From assembly GCF_030445035.2 (NCBI RefSeq), contig NC_080704.1, positions 29,316,200 through 29,380,199 of the forward strand: 64,000 nt of DNA. Reading direction: 5' to 3'. The notes under the pieces were generated by a model. That model ran no database searches, had not been told where the DNA came from, and saw only the letters and a program-made list of their open reading frames with translations. A program made the translations under genes and the position numbers. Of this stretch, positions 1-9,210 are shown one piece after another. Each line of letters begins with the position of its first letter. Position 1 is the stretch's first letter. This stretch comes from Dasypus novemcinctus. Taxonomy: Eukaryota > Chordata > Mammalia > Cingulata > Dasypodidae.

Positions 1-1066
1 GTTCATTAGAGAGATTGGTCTATAGTTTTGATTTCTCATGGCATCTTTGTTTGGCTTTGGAATTAGGGTGATTTTGGCATCATATGATGAGTTAAGCACT
101 GGTCTCTCTACTACTTTTTTTGAAAGAGTTTAGGCAGGACTTGTGTTAGTTCTTTCCAGAATGTTTAGTAGAATTAACATGTGAAGCCATCTGGTCCTGG
201 GCTCTGCTTAGTTGGGAGTTTTTGATGACTAATTCTGTCTTGTTACTTGTGATTGATCTGTTGAATTCATCAGTTTCTTCTTTCAGCAGTGTAGGTTGCT
301 TGTGTGTTTCTAGGAGTTTGTCCATTTCCTCTAAATTATCCATCTTGTTGGTATACAGTTTTTCAAAGTATTCTCTTATGATACTCTTTATTTTGGAGGG
401 GTTAGTGGTGATATCCCCTTCCTCATCTTTTATTTTATGTGTTTGCATCTTCTCTCTTTCTTCTTTGTTAGTCTAGCTAAGGGTTTGTCAATTTTATTAA
501 TCTTCTTGAAGAACAAGCTTTTGGTTTTGCTTATTTTTTCCTAGTGCTTTCTTATTTTCAATTTCATTTAGCTCTGCTATAATATTTGTTATTCCCTTCT
601 ATCTCCTTCCTTTGGGGTTAGTTTGTTGTTCTTTTTCTAATTCCTCCAAGTGTCCAGTTCTTTGATTATAGCACTTTCTTCTTTTTTAATATAGGGATTT
701 AAGGCTATGAATTTCCCTGTCAGTACGCTTTTTCTGCACCCCATAGGTTTTGATAAATTGTGTTGTCATTTTCATTTATTTCAAGGTAGTTACTGATTTC
801 TTTTGCGATTTCCTACTTGGCCCACTGTTTGTCTAAGAGTATGTTGTTTAACTTCCATATCTTTGTGCCTAATCTAGTTGTCTGCCCCTTACTGATTTCA
901 GCTTCATCCCACTGTGGTCAGAGAAATTACTTTGTATAATTTCATTCTTTCTGAATTCATTGAGAATTGTTCTGTGGCCTAACATGTGTTCTGTCCTGGA
1001 GAATGATTCCTGTGCAGTAAAGAAGAATGTATATCCTTCTGTGTTTGAGTGTAATGTTCTGTATAT
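1..1066 (-). mobile_element. L1 ORF2 fragment (reverse transcriptase N-terminal side)
   Basis: Read on the minus strand, this is the part of LINE-1 ORF2 between the endonuclease and the reverse transcriptase core. The clearest stretch is 146-448, whose translation contains IIREYFEKLYTNKMDNLEEM, a familiar L1 ORF2 segment. The frame is broken in several places, so it is not functional. The element runs off the left edge of the window, so its 3' end is not seen. It continues at 2032 on the other side of an inserted LTR. Confidence 0.9.
1061..1066. repeat. Target-site duplication of the solo LTR, left copy (right copy 2032-2037)
   Basis: The hexamer GTATAT occurs directly before the LTR at 1061-1066 and directly after it at 2032-2037. 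Removing the LTR and one copy restores continuous L1 ORF2 sequence. A 6-bp duplication is typical of class II (betaretrovirus-like) integrases. Confidence 0.85.
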
Positions 1067-1108
1067 TGTGACGGTTTGCTCAGTTGGTAGAGGTGGGGTC
1101 TGGCTGCG

Positions 1109-1246
1109 GACGAGGGGTCGGTCCAGCTCAGGACGAGGGGTCGGTCCAGCTCAGGACGAGGGGTCGGTCCCACCTAGGACGAGGGATCGGTCCCGCTTGG
1201 GACGAGGGGTCGGTCCGGCAGCAGACGAGGGGTCGGTCTCACAGGG
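1109..1246. repeat. Six-copy 23-bp tandem repeat in the LTR U5
   Basis: The core GACGAGGGGTCGGTCC starts at 1109, 1132, 1155, 1178, 1201 and 1224, an exact 23-bp period. Copies differ mainly in the 7-bp linker, and one has an internal G-to-A change. The array lies downstream of the polyadenylation signal in LTR orientation, so in U5. Confidence 0.9.
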
Positions 1247-1421
1247 GTTGCGCGGTTCGGCTGACGGGGTCGCCCGGCGAAGCCGGCGACGAAGGGGTCG
1301 CCCGGAGAAGCAAGTGACGAACTGGGGACAAGGGAGGCCAGGCCCTTGTCGGGGGCTCTCAGGACTGGAGGGCGCACGGCAGAAGAACTACCGCGGAGAC
1401 AAGGTAAACACGCAAGTCCAC

Positions 1422-1427
1422 TTTATT
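1422..1427 (-). terminator. LTR polyadenylation signal AATAAA
   Basis: AATAAA lies on the minus strand only about 15-20 bp downstream of the TATA box, so it probably sits at the end of U3 with a short R region after it. Mouse mammary tumour virus and similar betaretroviruses share that compact arrangement. Confidence 0.6.
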
Positions 1428-1441
1428 GAGGGAGAGGCAAC

Positions 1442-1600
1442 AGTTTTATAGGGGCTGGGGAAGGCTGATTGGTCGAAGCCACGCCCTGTTCTGATTGGTT
1501 GCCGGAGAAAGGTCAGTGGGCGGTACTGGATGGGGGAGGGGTGGTGATTAGGGATTGGCTGTTGCTGTTGCTGGGGGAAGTGGCAGGGTTTAGTGATTGG
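1442..1600 (-). promoter_or_regulatory. LTR core promoter: TATA box with four upstream CCAAT boxes
   Basis: On the minus strand a CTATAAAACTG TATA box lies at 1442-1452. Upstream of it in that orientation are four CCAAT boxes, seen on the plus strand as ATTGG at 1468-1472, 1494-1498, 1554-1558 and 1596-1600. Transcription would start roughly 25-30 bp downstream of the TATA box, near 1415-1420, and proceed leftward into the L1. Activity cannot be judged from sequence. Confidence 0.65.
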
Positions 1601-1641
1601 TGGCTGCTGTTGCTGGGGTAGAGGGCAGACTTGAGTTTCCC

Positions 1642-1770
1642 GCCCACGCCTGGCTGTTGCTGCTGTCGGGGGGAGGGAAAAGGGCAGACTGGATTTTTCC
1701 GCCCACGCCTGGCTGTTGCTGCTGTCGGGGGAGGGGAAAAGGGCAGACTGGAATTTTCCGCCCTGCGCCT
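1642..1770. repeat. 59-bp tandem repeat in the LTR U3
   Basis: Units beginning GCCCACGCCTGGCTG start at 1642 and 1701, and a third, diverged start lies at 1760 (period 59 bp). Shorter related pieces with TGTTGCTG and GGGCAGACT motifs extend left to about 1557. The array is upstream of the TATA box in LTR orientation, where U3 enhancer repeats are usually found. Confidence 0.8.
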
Positions 1771-2031
1771 GCGCAGGGAGAAAGAAGAAGAAGGGTGCCG
1801 CCCCACAAGGCATCGTGTGGCGCCATCCGGGAGGAGGGGCGGCCGCAGAAGCATGGCTGCCAAGAAGGGGAGACCCGAGGGCACTCTGCGCCCATGCCGA
1901 GCTTCCTTCAGGGGTGGCGGTGGGCCCGACCAACCACCCTATTACAGGGGCAGCGGTTTGGAATAGGCCTACCGCGGCCGCCGCCCCTCGCCAGGCCAGC
2001 AAACCACACTTCAGCCTGAGGGGTGACCGCA

Positions 2032-2690
2032 GTATATGACTATTAGGTCCAAATCCTCTAATGTATTATTCAAGGTCTTTGTTACTTTATTGATTCTCTG
2101 TTGAGATGTTCTGTCTAATGGTGATAATGGTGTATTAAAGTCCTCCACTATAATTGTAGAGGTATCTATTTCTCCACTTAGCTTTTCCAATGTTTGCCTC
2201 ATGTATTTTGAGGCACCCTGGATAGGAGCATAAATGTTTATGATTGTTCTTTCTTCTTGATAGATTATCCCTTTTATTAATATATAGTGGCCTTCTTTAT
2301 CTCTTACAATAGTTTTGCATTTAAAGTCTATTTTGTCTGATATTAGTATAGCTACTCGTGCCATTTTTTGGTTATTGTTTGCATGTCAGATTTTTTTCTA
2401 GCCACTTACTTTCAGTCTCCTTGCATCCCTGGGTCATGGTGGGTTACCTGAAGGCAGCATATAGATGGGTCATATTTCCTTATCAATTCTGCCAGTCTGT
2501 GTCTCTTGACTGAAGAGTTTAATCCATTAACAGTCAATGTTATTACTTTCAAGGAATTACTTACATTAGCCATATTTTCTTTAGGTTTATGTATGTCATA
2601 TGTTGTTTTTATTTCTCTTTTTATCTTTTTAGTTGCTCTTACACTCTCCTCCAACACTCTCCTGTTTTTCCCCTTCAACCTGCAAAACTC
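2032..2690 (-). mobile_element. L1 ORF2 N-terminal endonuclease region
   Basis: The minus strand continues ORF2 upstream of the LTR. The likely ORF2 start is the ATG at 2571-2573, opening MANVSNSLKVITLTVNGLN, the usual start of the apurinic endonuclease domain. Further on are RHRLAELIRKYDPSICCLQ and, near the LTR, EDFNTPLSPLDR, the conserved metal-binding DFN block. The catalytic glutamate of the QETH motif is replaced (it reads QVTH), and a stop follows soon after, so the enzyme is dead. The LTR interrupts the reading frame just after a DLI motif. Confidence 0.9.
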
Positions 2691-3600
2691 CCTTTACTAT
2701 TTCTTGGAGGGCAGGTTTCTTATTGACAAACTCTCTTAATTTTCGTTTATCTGTGAATATTTTTAACTCTCCATCATTTTTGAATGCCAGCTTTGCTGGA
2801 TAGCGAATTCTTGGCTGGAATTTTTTTCCTTTATCATCTTAACTATGTGATACCACTGCCTTCTTGCCTCCATTGTTTCAGATGAGAAATCAGCACTTAA
2901 TCTTATCAAGCATCCCTTGTATGTGAAGAATCTCTTTTCGCTTGCTGCTTTCAGTATTCTCTCTTTGTCTTGAACATTGGAAAATTTGACAAGTGTATGC
3001 CTTGGAGTGGGCCTGTTAATATTTATACTCTTTGGGATGTGCTGCACTTACTGGACATGTACATCCATGTCCCTCAATAGGGTTGGGAAATTTTCAGCCA
3101 TTATTTCCTCCAACACACCTTCTGTCTCCTTTTCCTTCTCTTCCCATTCTGGGATGCTTATAATGAGTATGTTTGTGCCTTTTATGTTGGCATTCACATC
3201 CCTAATTTCCTGCTATACTTTTTCTATCTTTTTAACCTATCTGTTCTACTATCTGTCTGATTTCAGCTGTACTGTCTTCTACATCACTGAATCTTTCCTC
3301 TGCCTGTTCAAATCTGCTGTTATGTGTTTCCAGTGTATTTTTTTTTATTTCTTGCATTGTGCCATTCATCACCATCATATCTATTATCTTTCTATGTATG
3401 TTTACAATTTTTTCAGCATGTTCTCCCAGTGTTGTCTTAATAGCCATAATATATCCTTCACTTTATTAAGTTGACCCATGATATTTGTTTAGACATCTTT
3501 AGTTGCTCCATGTTCTGCATTTCCTTCTGTTTTTTAGCTTGTTTGTTGGACTGGGCTGTGTCTTCCTGTTTCCTAGTATGGCTTGTAAGTTTTTGTTGGT
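2691..3600 (-). mobile_element. L1 ORF1 (RNA-binding protein), decayed
   Basis: On the minus strand, 2763-3047 encodes the ORF1p RNA-binding and C-terminal region, with HTLVKFSNVQDKERILKAA and RLSADFSSETMEARR as recognisable blocks. Before it, 3232-3447 encodes a coiled-coil-like stretch including SRFEQAEERFSDVED. The N-terminal part to about 3600 is rich in Lys and Gln. Several stops and frameshifts break the frame. ORF1p normally forms trimers that coat L1 RNA. Confidence 0.88.
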
Positions 3601-4435
3601 GTCTAGGCATCTGTTTATCTTGATGGGTTTATTCAGTTGGTTAGTTTCTCTTTCTACACTAGGGCTTTATTTTGTTGCTTTTTTTGTGTATGTGGTAAGG
3701 TCTTACTTTGACACTTCATTCCTCTTATTCTATTTCCTTGCTGTTTATGTTCCCTTGAAAAAAAATTAGGACCAGAGAAAAGGAAATAAAAAGAGAAAAA
3801 GAATCATAGTAATAATAATTGTAAAAGGTAGAATAGGAGCCACAGAAGACCTAGGATAATGAATAATTAACATGAGGAAAAAGTACAGAGGAATAAGAAT
3901 TAAAAAGTGGATTAGAAACAATGAAAGAAGAAACAAAATAGAGAAAATTATGTAGCATGAATTAAAAGCCTACAATTATGAGAAGAGAGGAAAAGAAATG
4001 AGAAAAAGAAAAAAAATCCAAAAAGAAAGAAAACAGAGAAAAAAAAGAGAGAGAAATTAAAACAAGAAATATTGAAGACCAAACAAAAAGGGGTCGAATG
4101 AAAGAACAACAGAAAACAGAAAATAGAAAAATGAAGGAAAGAAAAGAAATAGCATAGGTAGAAAAAATCAGTAAAAGAAAAAAAGGGAAACAAAGAAAGG
4201 GGAAACACAAAATACAAGGAACAAGACAGCAGCAACTAATTTTAAAAAAGGAGAAAAAAAAAACAAGGAAAAACAACCTTCCCTCTTAGGCCCCTAAGGA
4301 GCTTCTCAGGCTGCCAGTATTCATCAATCAGTCACGCTGCAGCCTGCCTCTGCAGGTTTTGAACCAGGTTTTATTGAGTAAAATAAGGGGGAAAAAAGGA
4401 ACCTTAAAAAAAAAAAGAGCGAGAGATCCAAAGAA
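3601..4435 (-). mobile_element. L1 region upstream of ORF1, with a long purine-rich tract
   Basis: Between ORF1 and the presumed 5' UTR lies an extreme A/G-rich stretch, about 3770-4265, so polypyrimidine in the L1 sense orientation. It is followed by a short mixed segment (4280-4375) and another A-rich run. It lies between recognised L1 parts and resumes after the insertion at about 5205. Assignment to the L1 5' region is by position, not by a recognised motif. Confidence 0.55.
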
Positions 4436-4504
4436 AAGCTAATACAAAAAGAAATTCTATATGTTCCCTGTCATAAAGTATCAGCTTGATAACCCAGTGG
4501 ATCA

Positions 4505-4600
4505 TTTCTCTAAGAAGAGCCACTGGGAGTCAGACCAGGGACCTTGTATATGCAAGGCAGGAATTTCTCCACAGAGCTAAACTATTCCTAAAGTTATTTA
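4505..4600 (-). mobile_element. Old tRNA-derived SINE monomer (DAS-I/ID-like), tentative
   Basis: Minus-strand sequence resembles a decayed tRNA-Ala-type SINE head: a TAGCTCTGTGG A-box-like start, CTGCCTTGCATATACAAGG, then a weak B box (GGTCTGACTCC). It has no clear tail or duplication of its own. Confidence 0.4.
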
Positions 4601-4609
4601 GACTTTCAG

Positions 4610-5192
4610 AAACCAAGCAATACTGTATTCCTTCTTACAGCTGAGTAGTATTCCATTGTGTGATTTAGAGGTGGAGTGAACATTGCCATCCCAGGGCCCA
4701 CAGGACGAAGGAATAAAATATGGATTAGAGTGGACTTACTGATATTCTACTATAGAAGTATCGTGACTCTAGCAATGAAAGAAATTGTATCATAATGTGA
4801 AAACAGTGGCCACGAGAGTTGCTGAGAGCAGGGAGAGGGAATAAGAGGTGTGATGTGGGGGCATTTTCAGGACTTGGAGTTGTCCTGAATTATATTGCAG
4901 GGACAGATGCAGGACATTATATATCCTGCCATAACCCACAGAATGGACTGGGGGAGAGTGTAAACTACAATGCAAACTATAATCCATGCAGTGCAGCAGT
5001 GCTCCAAAATGTATTCATCAATTGTAATGAATGTATCTCACTGATGAAAGAGGTTGTTGATGTGAGAGGAGTGGGGGGTGGGGTGGTGAGTGGGGTATAT
5101 GGAAACCTCTTATATTTTTTGATGTAACAATTTGTGTAATCTATGTATCTTTTAAGAAAAAGACAATAAAAATTAGATTTTCAAAAAAAAAA
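4610..5192 (+). mobile_element. Short L1 3' end with inverted 5' piece (twin priming)
   Basis: From about 4665 to 5192 this is the plus-strand 3' UTR seen repeatedly in this window (GGGGGCATTTTCAGGACTTGG, then a GGGGTGG-rich stretch, then a poly(A) tail at 5183-5196). The preceding 50-60 bp are inverted: on the minus strand 4618-4656 encode MEYYSAVRRN, the conserved end of L1 ORF2. An inverted 5' segment joined to a forward 3' end is the mark of twin-primed L1 insertion. A possible duplication is AAAGCTA near 4434-4442 and 5198-5204, but it is imperfect. Confidence 0.65.
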
Positions 5193-5204
5193 AAAAAGAA
5201 AGCT

Positions 5205-5880
5205 ATGAGCCCCCTTTCCCTCAGGTAGGTTAGATTCCTAGCAGTTAGTTTACCATAGCCCTGCTGATTAGGTGCCTGTCTGTCCCCACCCCCTCTCTAA
5301 TCTAGTTCCCCCCTTTATCCAGGTGGCTGTGTATGACAGCCTGCCTGAGGAGATTCCCCTCCCGCCTCCCCATCCGAGATTCAAAGGGGGCTCAGATGGC
5401 CAAACTCACCACAAAGAAACCACTCTCCACCTTCCCAGACCCCTTTTCCTCCCAGGGAATGCCTCTCACACTATTCAGAACAGCAAGCCAGGGGCTCCAC
5501 CCAGAGTAGGGACAGGGTGTATGTGCTGCTTCTAGCCACAGGGAGAGCAACTCACGGTTTTCCTTTGGCTTCTTTATCTTTCCATTACCCTTCTAGATGA
5601 CTCAGAGCACCTTCCTGTTCTATCTATATCCAAAGCAGCCCCTTCAGATAGGTCTCTGCTCTCTTTCCGCTCTCTTGTGAGAGGTTCAGACTCTGCCTAC
5701 CCACCTTGGTGCCATTTTCCTGGAACCTCTCTCTGGGAGTTCCTTTAATGTGAAGATTATTTGTTGGCATCACTTCCTCTGGAACAGCTTTATCCTTTTG
5801 GTTATCACCACTCTCCTGAATTATGTCAGCCACTTTTCTGGTTGTATATATAGAGTCCCTTGAACAGAGGCAGTGTCAAC
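5205..5880 (-). mobile_element. Probable L1 5' UTR (continuation)
   Basis: This GC-richer segment lies immediately beyond the inserted L1 3' end and continues the minus-strand L1 upstream of ORF1. An open frame at 5624-5833 (minus) has no recognised domain and is probably incidental. The right boundary is judged only from the change in composition near 5880. Confidence 0.4.
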
Positions 5881-8800
5881 ATTCTCACAGACAGTTATTT
5901 CTTTTATAATTTCATTTATATTCTAATTGAGTTTTGCTTTGAACATTATTACTTTTTTTAATCTTTGCTGCCCTTATATTTTGTTGCCCAATTCCCTCTT
6001 TGGATTATCCATTTTTTAAAAAATCGTTGTGTGGATTTATTATTAGGAAGCCAGGAAGAAACGCAGCTACACATTTTGCTGTCTGTATGTGAACTGAGTA
6101 ACAGATATGCAGTGACCAATCACCAACAGACTCTGAAAGAAGTGATTTGTCATTGATCATTATGTGTTACTGTTATTTACATAGCCATCTGTAGATTTAT
6201 ACTTCAGGCAATTTTGCACATTTACTATACCATGGTAATTGAAATAGAAATTTGAATATTGTTTTTGGAGGACTGGTGTTATTTAAATCCATGGTAAGTG
6301 AAATGTGTATATATCAGGACCATGAAAAGCCAGGAATGTTTGCATAAGCATTCTCTACTTGGTAAAAAAAAACCCTCTTACTATGGGTGAAACTTGTGCT
6401 GGTGAAGTCACCATGAAGAGAGACTTTTTAAAAAGGATATTGACTGGGAATTTCATCAGACAATGAAACATTCAGTCTCTTAACTCTTCTGGCCAGCTAG
6501 TATCTCAGGGTTTCTGGGTCCTCTCTGCACAATGATGGATTCCTTTATTCAACAATCATTTAATGAGGCACTGAGTTTAGAGTGCAATACCAGCCACTTG
6601 GAATATGAAGCAATTCCAAAACCTCACAGGTTGCAAATGTGAAATGATGTGTATGTGTTAATGGAACCAAATGAGTTCACTTGACTGACTATGGACCAAG
6701 GCTAAAAGTGAACAAGGCGAATGGAAGATTGTGGCTAGAGTGAGCCCGGGCTATTGCAGGTGCCTATATCTCCAGAGGGAAAGAGAATGGTGTTGCTGGA
6801 CATTAGCTGTGGTATCACTATGAAGATGATACTGAACTGCCCAAGTTTTATTGCTTTCTTCTGGCTCACTCACTACTTACAATCACCAAATTATTTTTAA
6901 ATATTTTTGCTTAGGTAGAGTAGTGTTAGGGGATTTCATTTACATATGAAAGCCAAACACAATATGTCCCCTGATACGGCATTGTCAGGTTGACTATGTA
7001 ACACAGAAGAAATAATGTGTAACTCAAGCTGTTACTAACACTGTTGACTCATTGATAGAAGAAAGCCATTTGATTTTCTTTAGCATTTTAGTTTCCTAGC
7101 TATTTAAGGATATTAATAAGAGAGCTTACCCACATCAAAGAGACTGGGCTTTATGAAGTATTGATTTTAATTTACTTTTTAAAAAGTCAGATAAAAAATG
7201 TTAAAGGCACAACTGCCTTCAAAAGAGGACAAGATCAACATGGAGACGAGTGCTCTTCCAATTGGTATCACAGATATTTGTAGAAATGGAATGATAGCAG
7301 TACCTTCCAATATGAGTCATATGCCTTGCTTGCCCCCATATGATGGCATCCAAATCCAGTGTCCATCTGGCTTCTGGCTCTTGGCACCATCTCTGCCACC
7401 AGTGACCCCACTTCTGTCTTTGGATTTGATGCTTCTCCATGGCCTCTCTGATGTTGACTCTTGGCTCTCCCTCAAGGACTCTGGCCTGGCTTTAGATGTG
7501 AAGCTATTTAGGGTGTCCCAAATATGAGGATTTCCTCAGGATCATCTTCCCTGGCTCAACTGGATCAGCAACAGACTGAGCTTCACTAGCCTCCAGGGAC
7601 AGGGATTCAACTAAAACAAAAAGCATTGAAAATGGGGGCTTTCATCAAGGCTCTTTGAGACATTCTGAACTTATGCAGAACCATTTCCATTAACAGCTTT
7701 CAATTACTCTTTGGGGAAAATAGAATTTATAAGTCAAAATAAATGCTTGGAGCTTTAGGAAAAACACCAAAACACTAGGGTTACATGGCTGGCTGTTTCT
7801 CTGTTTTGCAGTGCTGCTGGAAGTCACTAAGTGTGTTAGAATATGCAGCTCCATGTTTCTCCCTCTATTGTAAAAAGCCTGGCACTAAAGACATATTCTA
7901 TCAACCTTGATAAGTATTAGAAAAGTCTTCCCATTTCTGCTACTCAGAAGAAAATGCAAGCAACACAAACCTCAAAGAGTCAGGTTAAAGAGCTTTCATG
8001 ATATTTGAGGCTGGTTTTCCAACAAGCATTCTTGCAGGCATGATTAAATTCTGCATGATTTTCAAGTATCATCTTGGAACTGAAAATATCTCATTGTTTT
8101 ATTTAAATGTCTGGCATAAAATACTAATTATTTCAAATAAAATACAATGGGAATTGTTGATGTCAATTAGCAATACTATTTTAAGCACTTACTTTAAGCA
8201 AAAATTTGCACATTTATCATATTTATGAATGGAAGCATTTGGCTGATTGATTTTAATGGTTGAATCATGAGAGATACATATTTCAGAAAAGTGAAAACTG
8301 CTATTTCTTTTATTATTATCTGGTTAGTGTTCCAGTACAGCCATTTATTGTTTTACACATTAGTTAAGTGAGCTGTCAATACCTGTAGGCTAAAGCCAAG
8401 GTCAGTTCTTTGAATATGGGAATGAGATTCAAATTTGTTTTTAAGGTCAAATACATTGTGCTAAGAGACTGACCTGAAACTGGGGAAAGTCGGGTTAGGG
8501 AAGAATCCAAACCAATTGCAATATCCAAGCAGATGGGGTACTGGTGCTTGGCACTTCAGAGATGGCAGAGGTTCAGGCTATTGCATGCAGGGGTGGAGTC
8601 CAGTGGTATGTTCTGGGAAACCAGACTCTAGGAAACTAGGACTTAGGCCAAAAAAATGATGTTAGAGAGGTTACACGAACAGTGGAGACATCTAATCAGA
8701 TAGGACTAGGGGACAGCGAAGGGAATCCAGTTCCTGAGGATTTGGAGGAAACAAAGGGCCAAGCCAAGTTTGATGCTATCTATGTTCCTGAGTTGAATAC

Positions 8801-9205
8801 TAACACTGCCCCTCGAAAAAGTCTCAGAGAATGGGGAATCTGTAAATAGGGAATAAAAAAGTTCACTTTTCTGTGTTAAAGTGTTATAACTAAGGAAGTC
8901 AAGCAGACTATTGTAGTATCAGCCATGTCTAAGTTGCTGAGAGTGAAAGAGGGAATTTGAAGTTGGATTTGAAATGAGTCATGAGGGAAGAATTAATTGA
9001 ATTTGTGGATTAGTTGGACGTAGAGATGTCTCTGAGCATTTGAAACTTTGGTGCTTGGGATCAGTTAATAGAGAAAGGATACGCTAACAGGAGAAGCTCT
9101 TTGGGTCAAAGAGGAAGATCCAATCTTAGGCATGCTGGATTTAAGGTAATTGTGGAAAAAAGTGGACCGTGTCAAGAAAAATACCACATGTCCCACCACT
9201 GTGAA
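5881..9205. other. Unassigned, apparently single-copy DNA
   Basis: I see no recognisable repeat, RNA gene or exon in this AT-rich stretch. An open frame at 7198-7527 (plus) has no family motif and no flanking splice-site pattern I would trust. It may be intronic or intergenic. Confidence 0.5.
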
Positions 9206-9210
9206 GTTTC

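Larger units (their letters stand above)
1067..2031 (-). mobile_element. Solo LTR of an endogenous retrovirus, probably class II
   Basis: This 965-bp GC- and CpG-rich block interrupts the L1. It starts TGTGACGG and ends TGACCGCA, so it has TG...CA ends with short inverted repeats, and it is flanked by a perfect 6-bp duplication. On the minus strand it holds CCAAT boxes, a TATA box and a polyadenylation signal in the order expected of U3-R-U5. There is no retroviral coding sequence or second LTR, so it is a solo LTR left by recombination between two LTRs. The retained CpGs and clean duplication suggest a fairly recent insertion. The 6-bp duplication and the closeness of the TATA and AATAAA signals fit a betaretrovirus-like parent. 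That class call is inference. Confidence 0.85.

Noticed and set aside
1109-1246. Regular repeat array resembling CRISPR
   Set aside because: The period is 23 bp with 7-bp variable linkers, inside a retroviral LTR in mammalian DNA. There are no spacers of proper length and no cas genes.
3948-4276. Two overlapping open frames rich in Phe, Leu and Ser on the minus strand
   Set aside because: They are the complement of a purine-rich low-complexity tract in the L1 and have no domain.
5624-5833. 69-codon minus-strand frame as a possible L1 ORF0-like gene
   Set aside because: It lies in the presumed L1 5' region but has no recognisable motif or start context, and a frame this short is likely chance.
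7198-7527. 109-codon open frame in otherwise unique DNA
   Set aside because: No recognised domain, no homologue I know and no support from neighbouring exons. A frame of this length is expected by chance over 64 kb.
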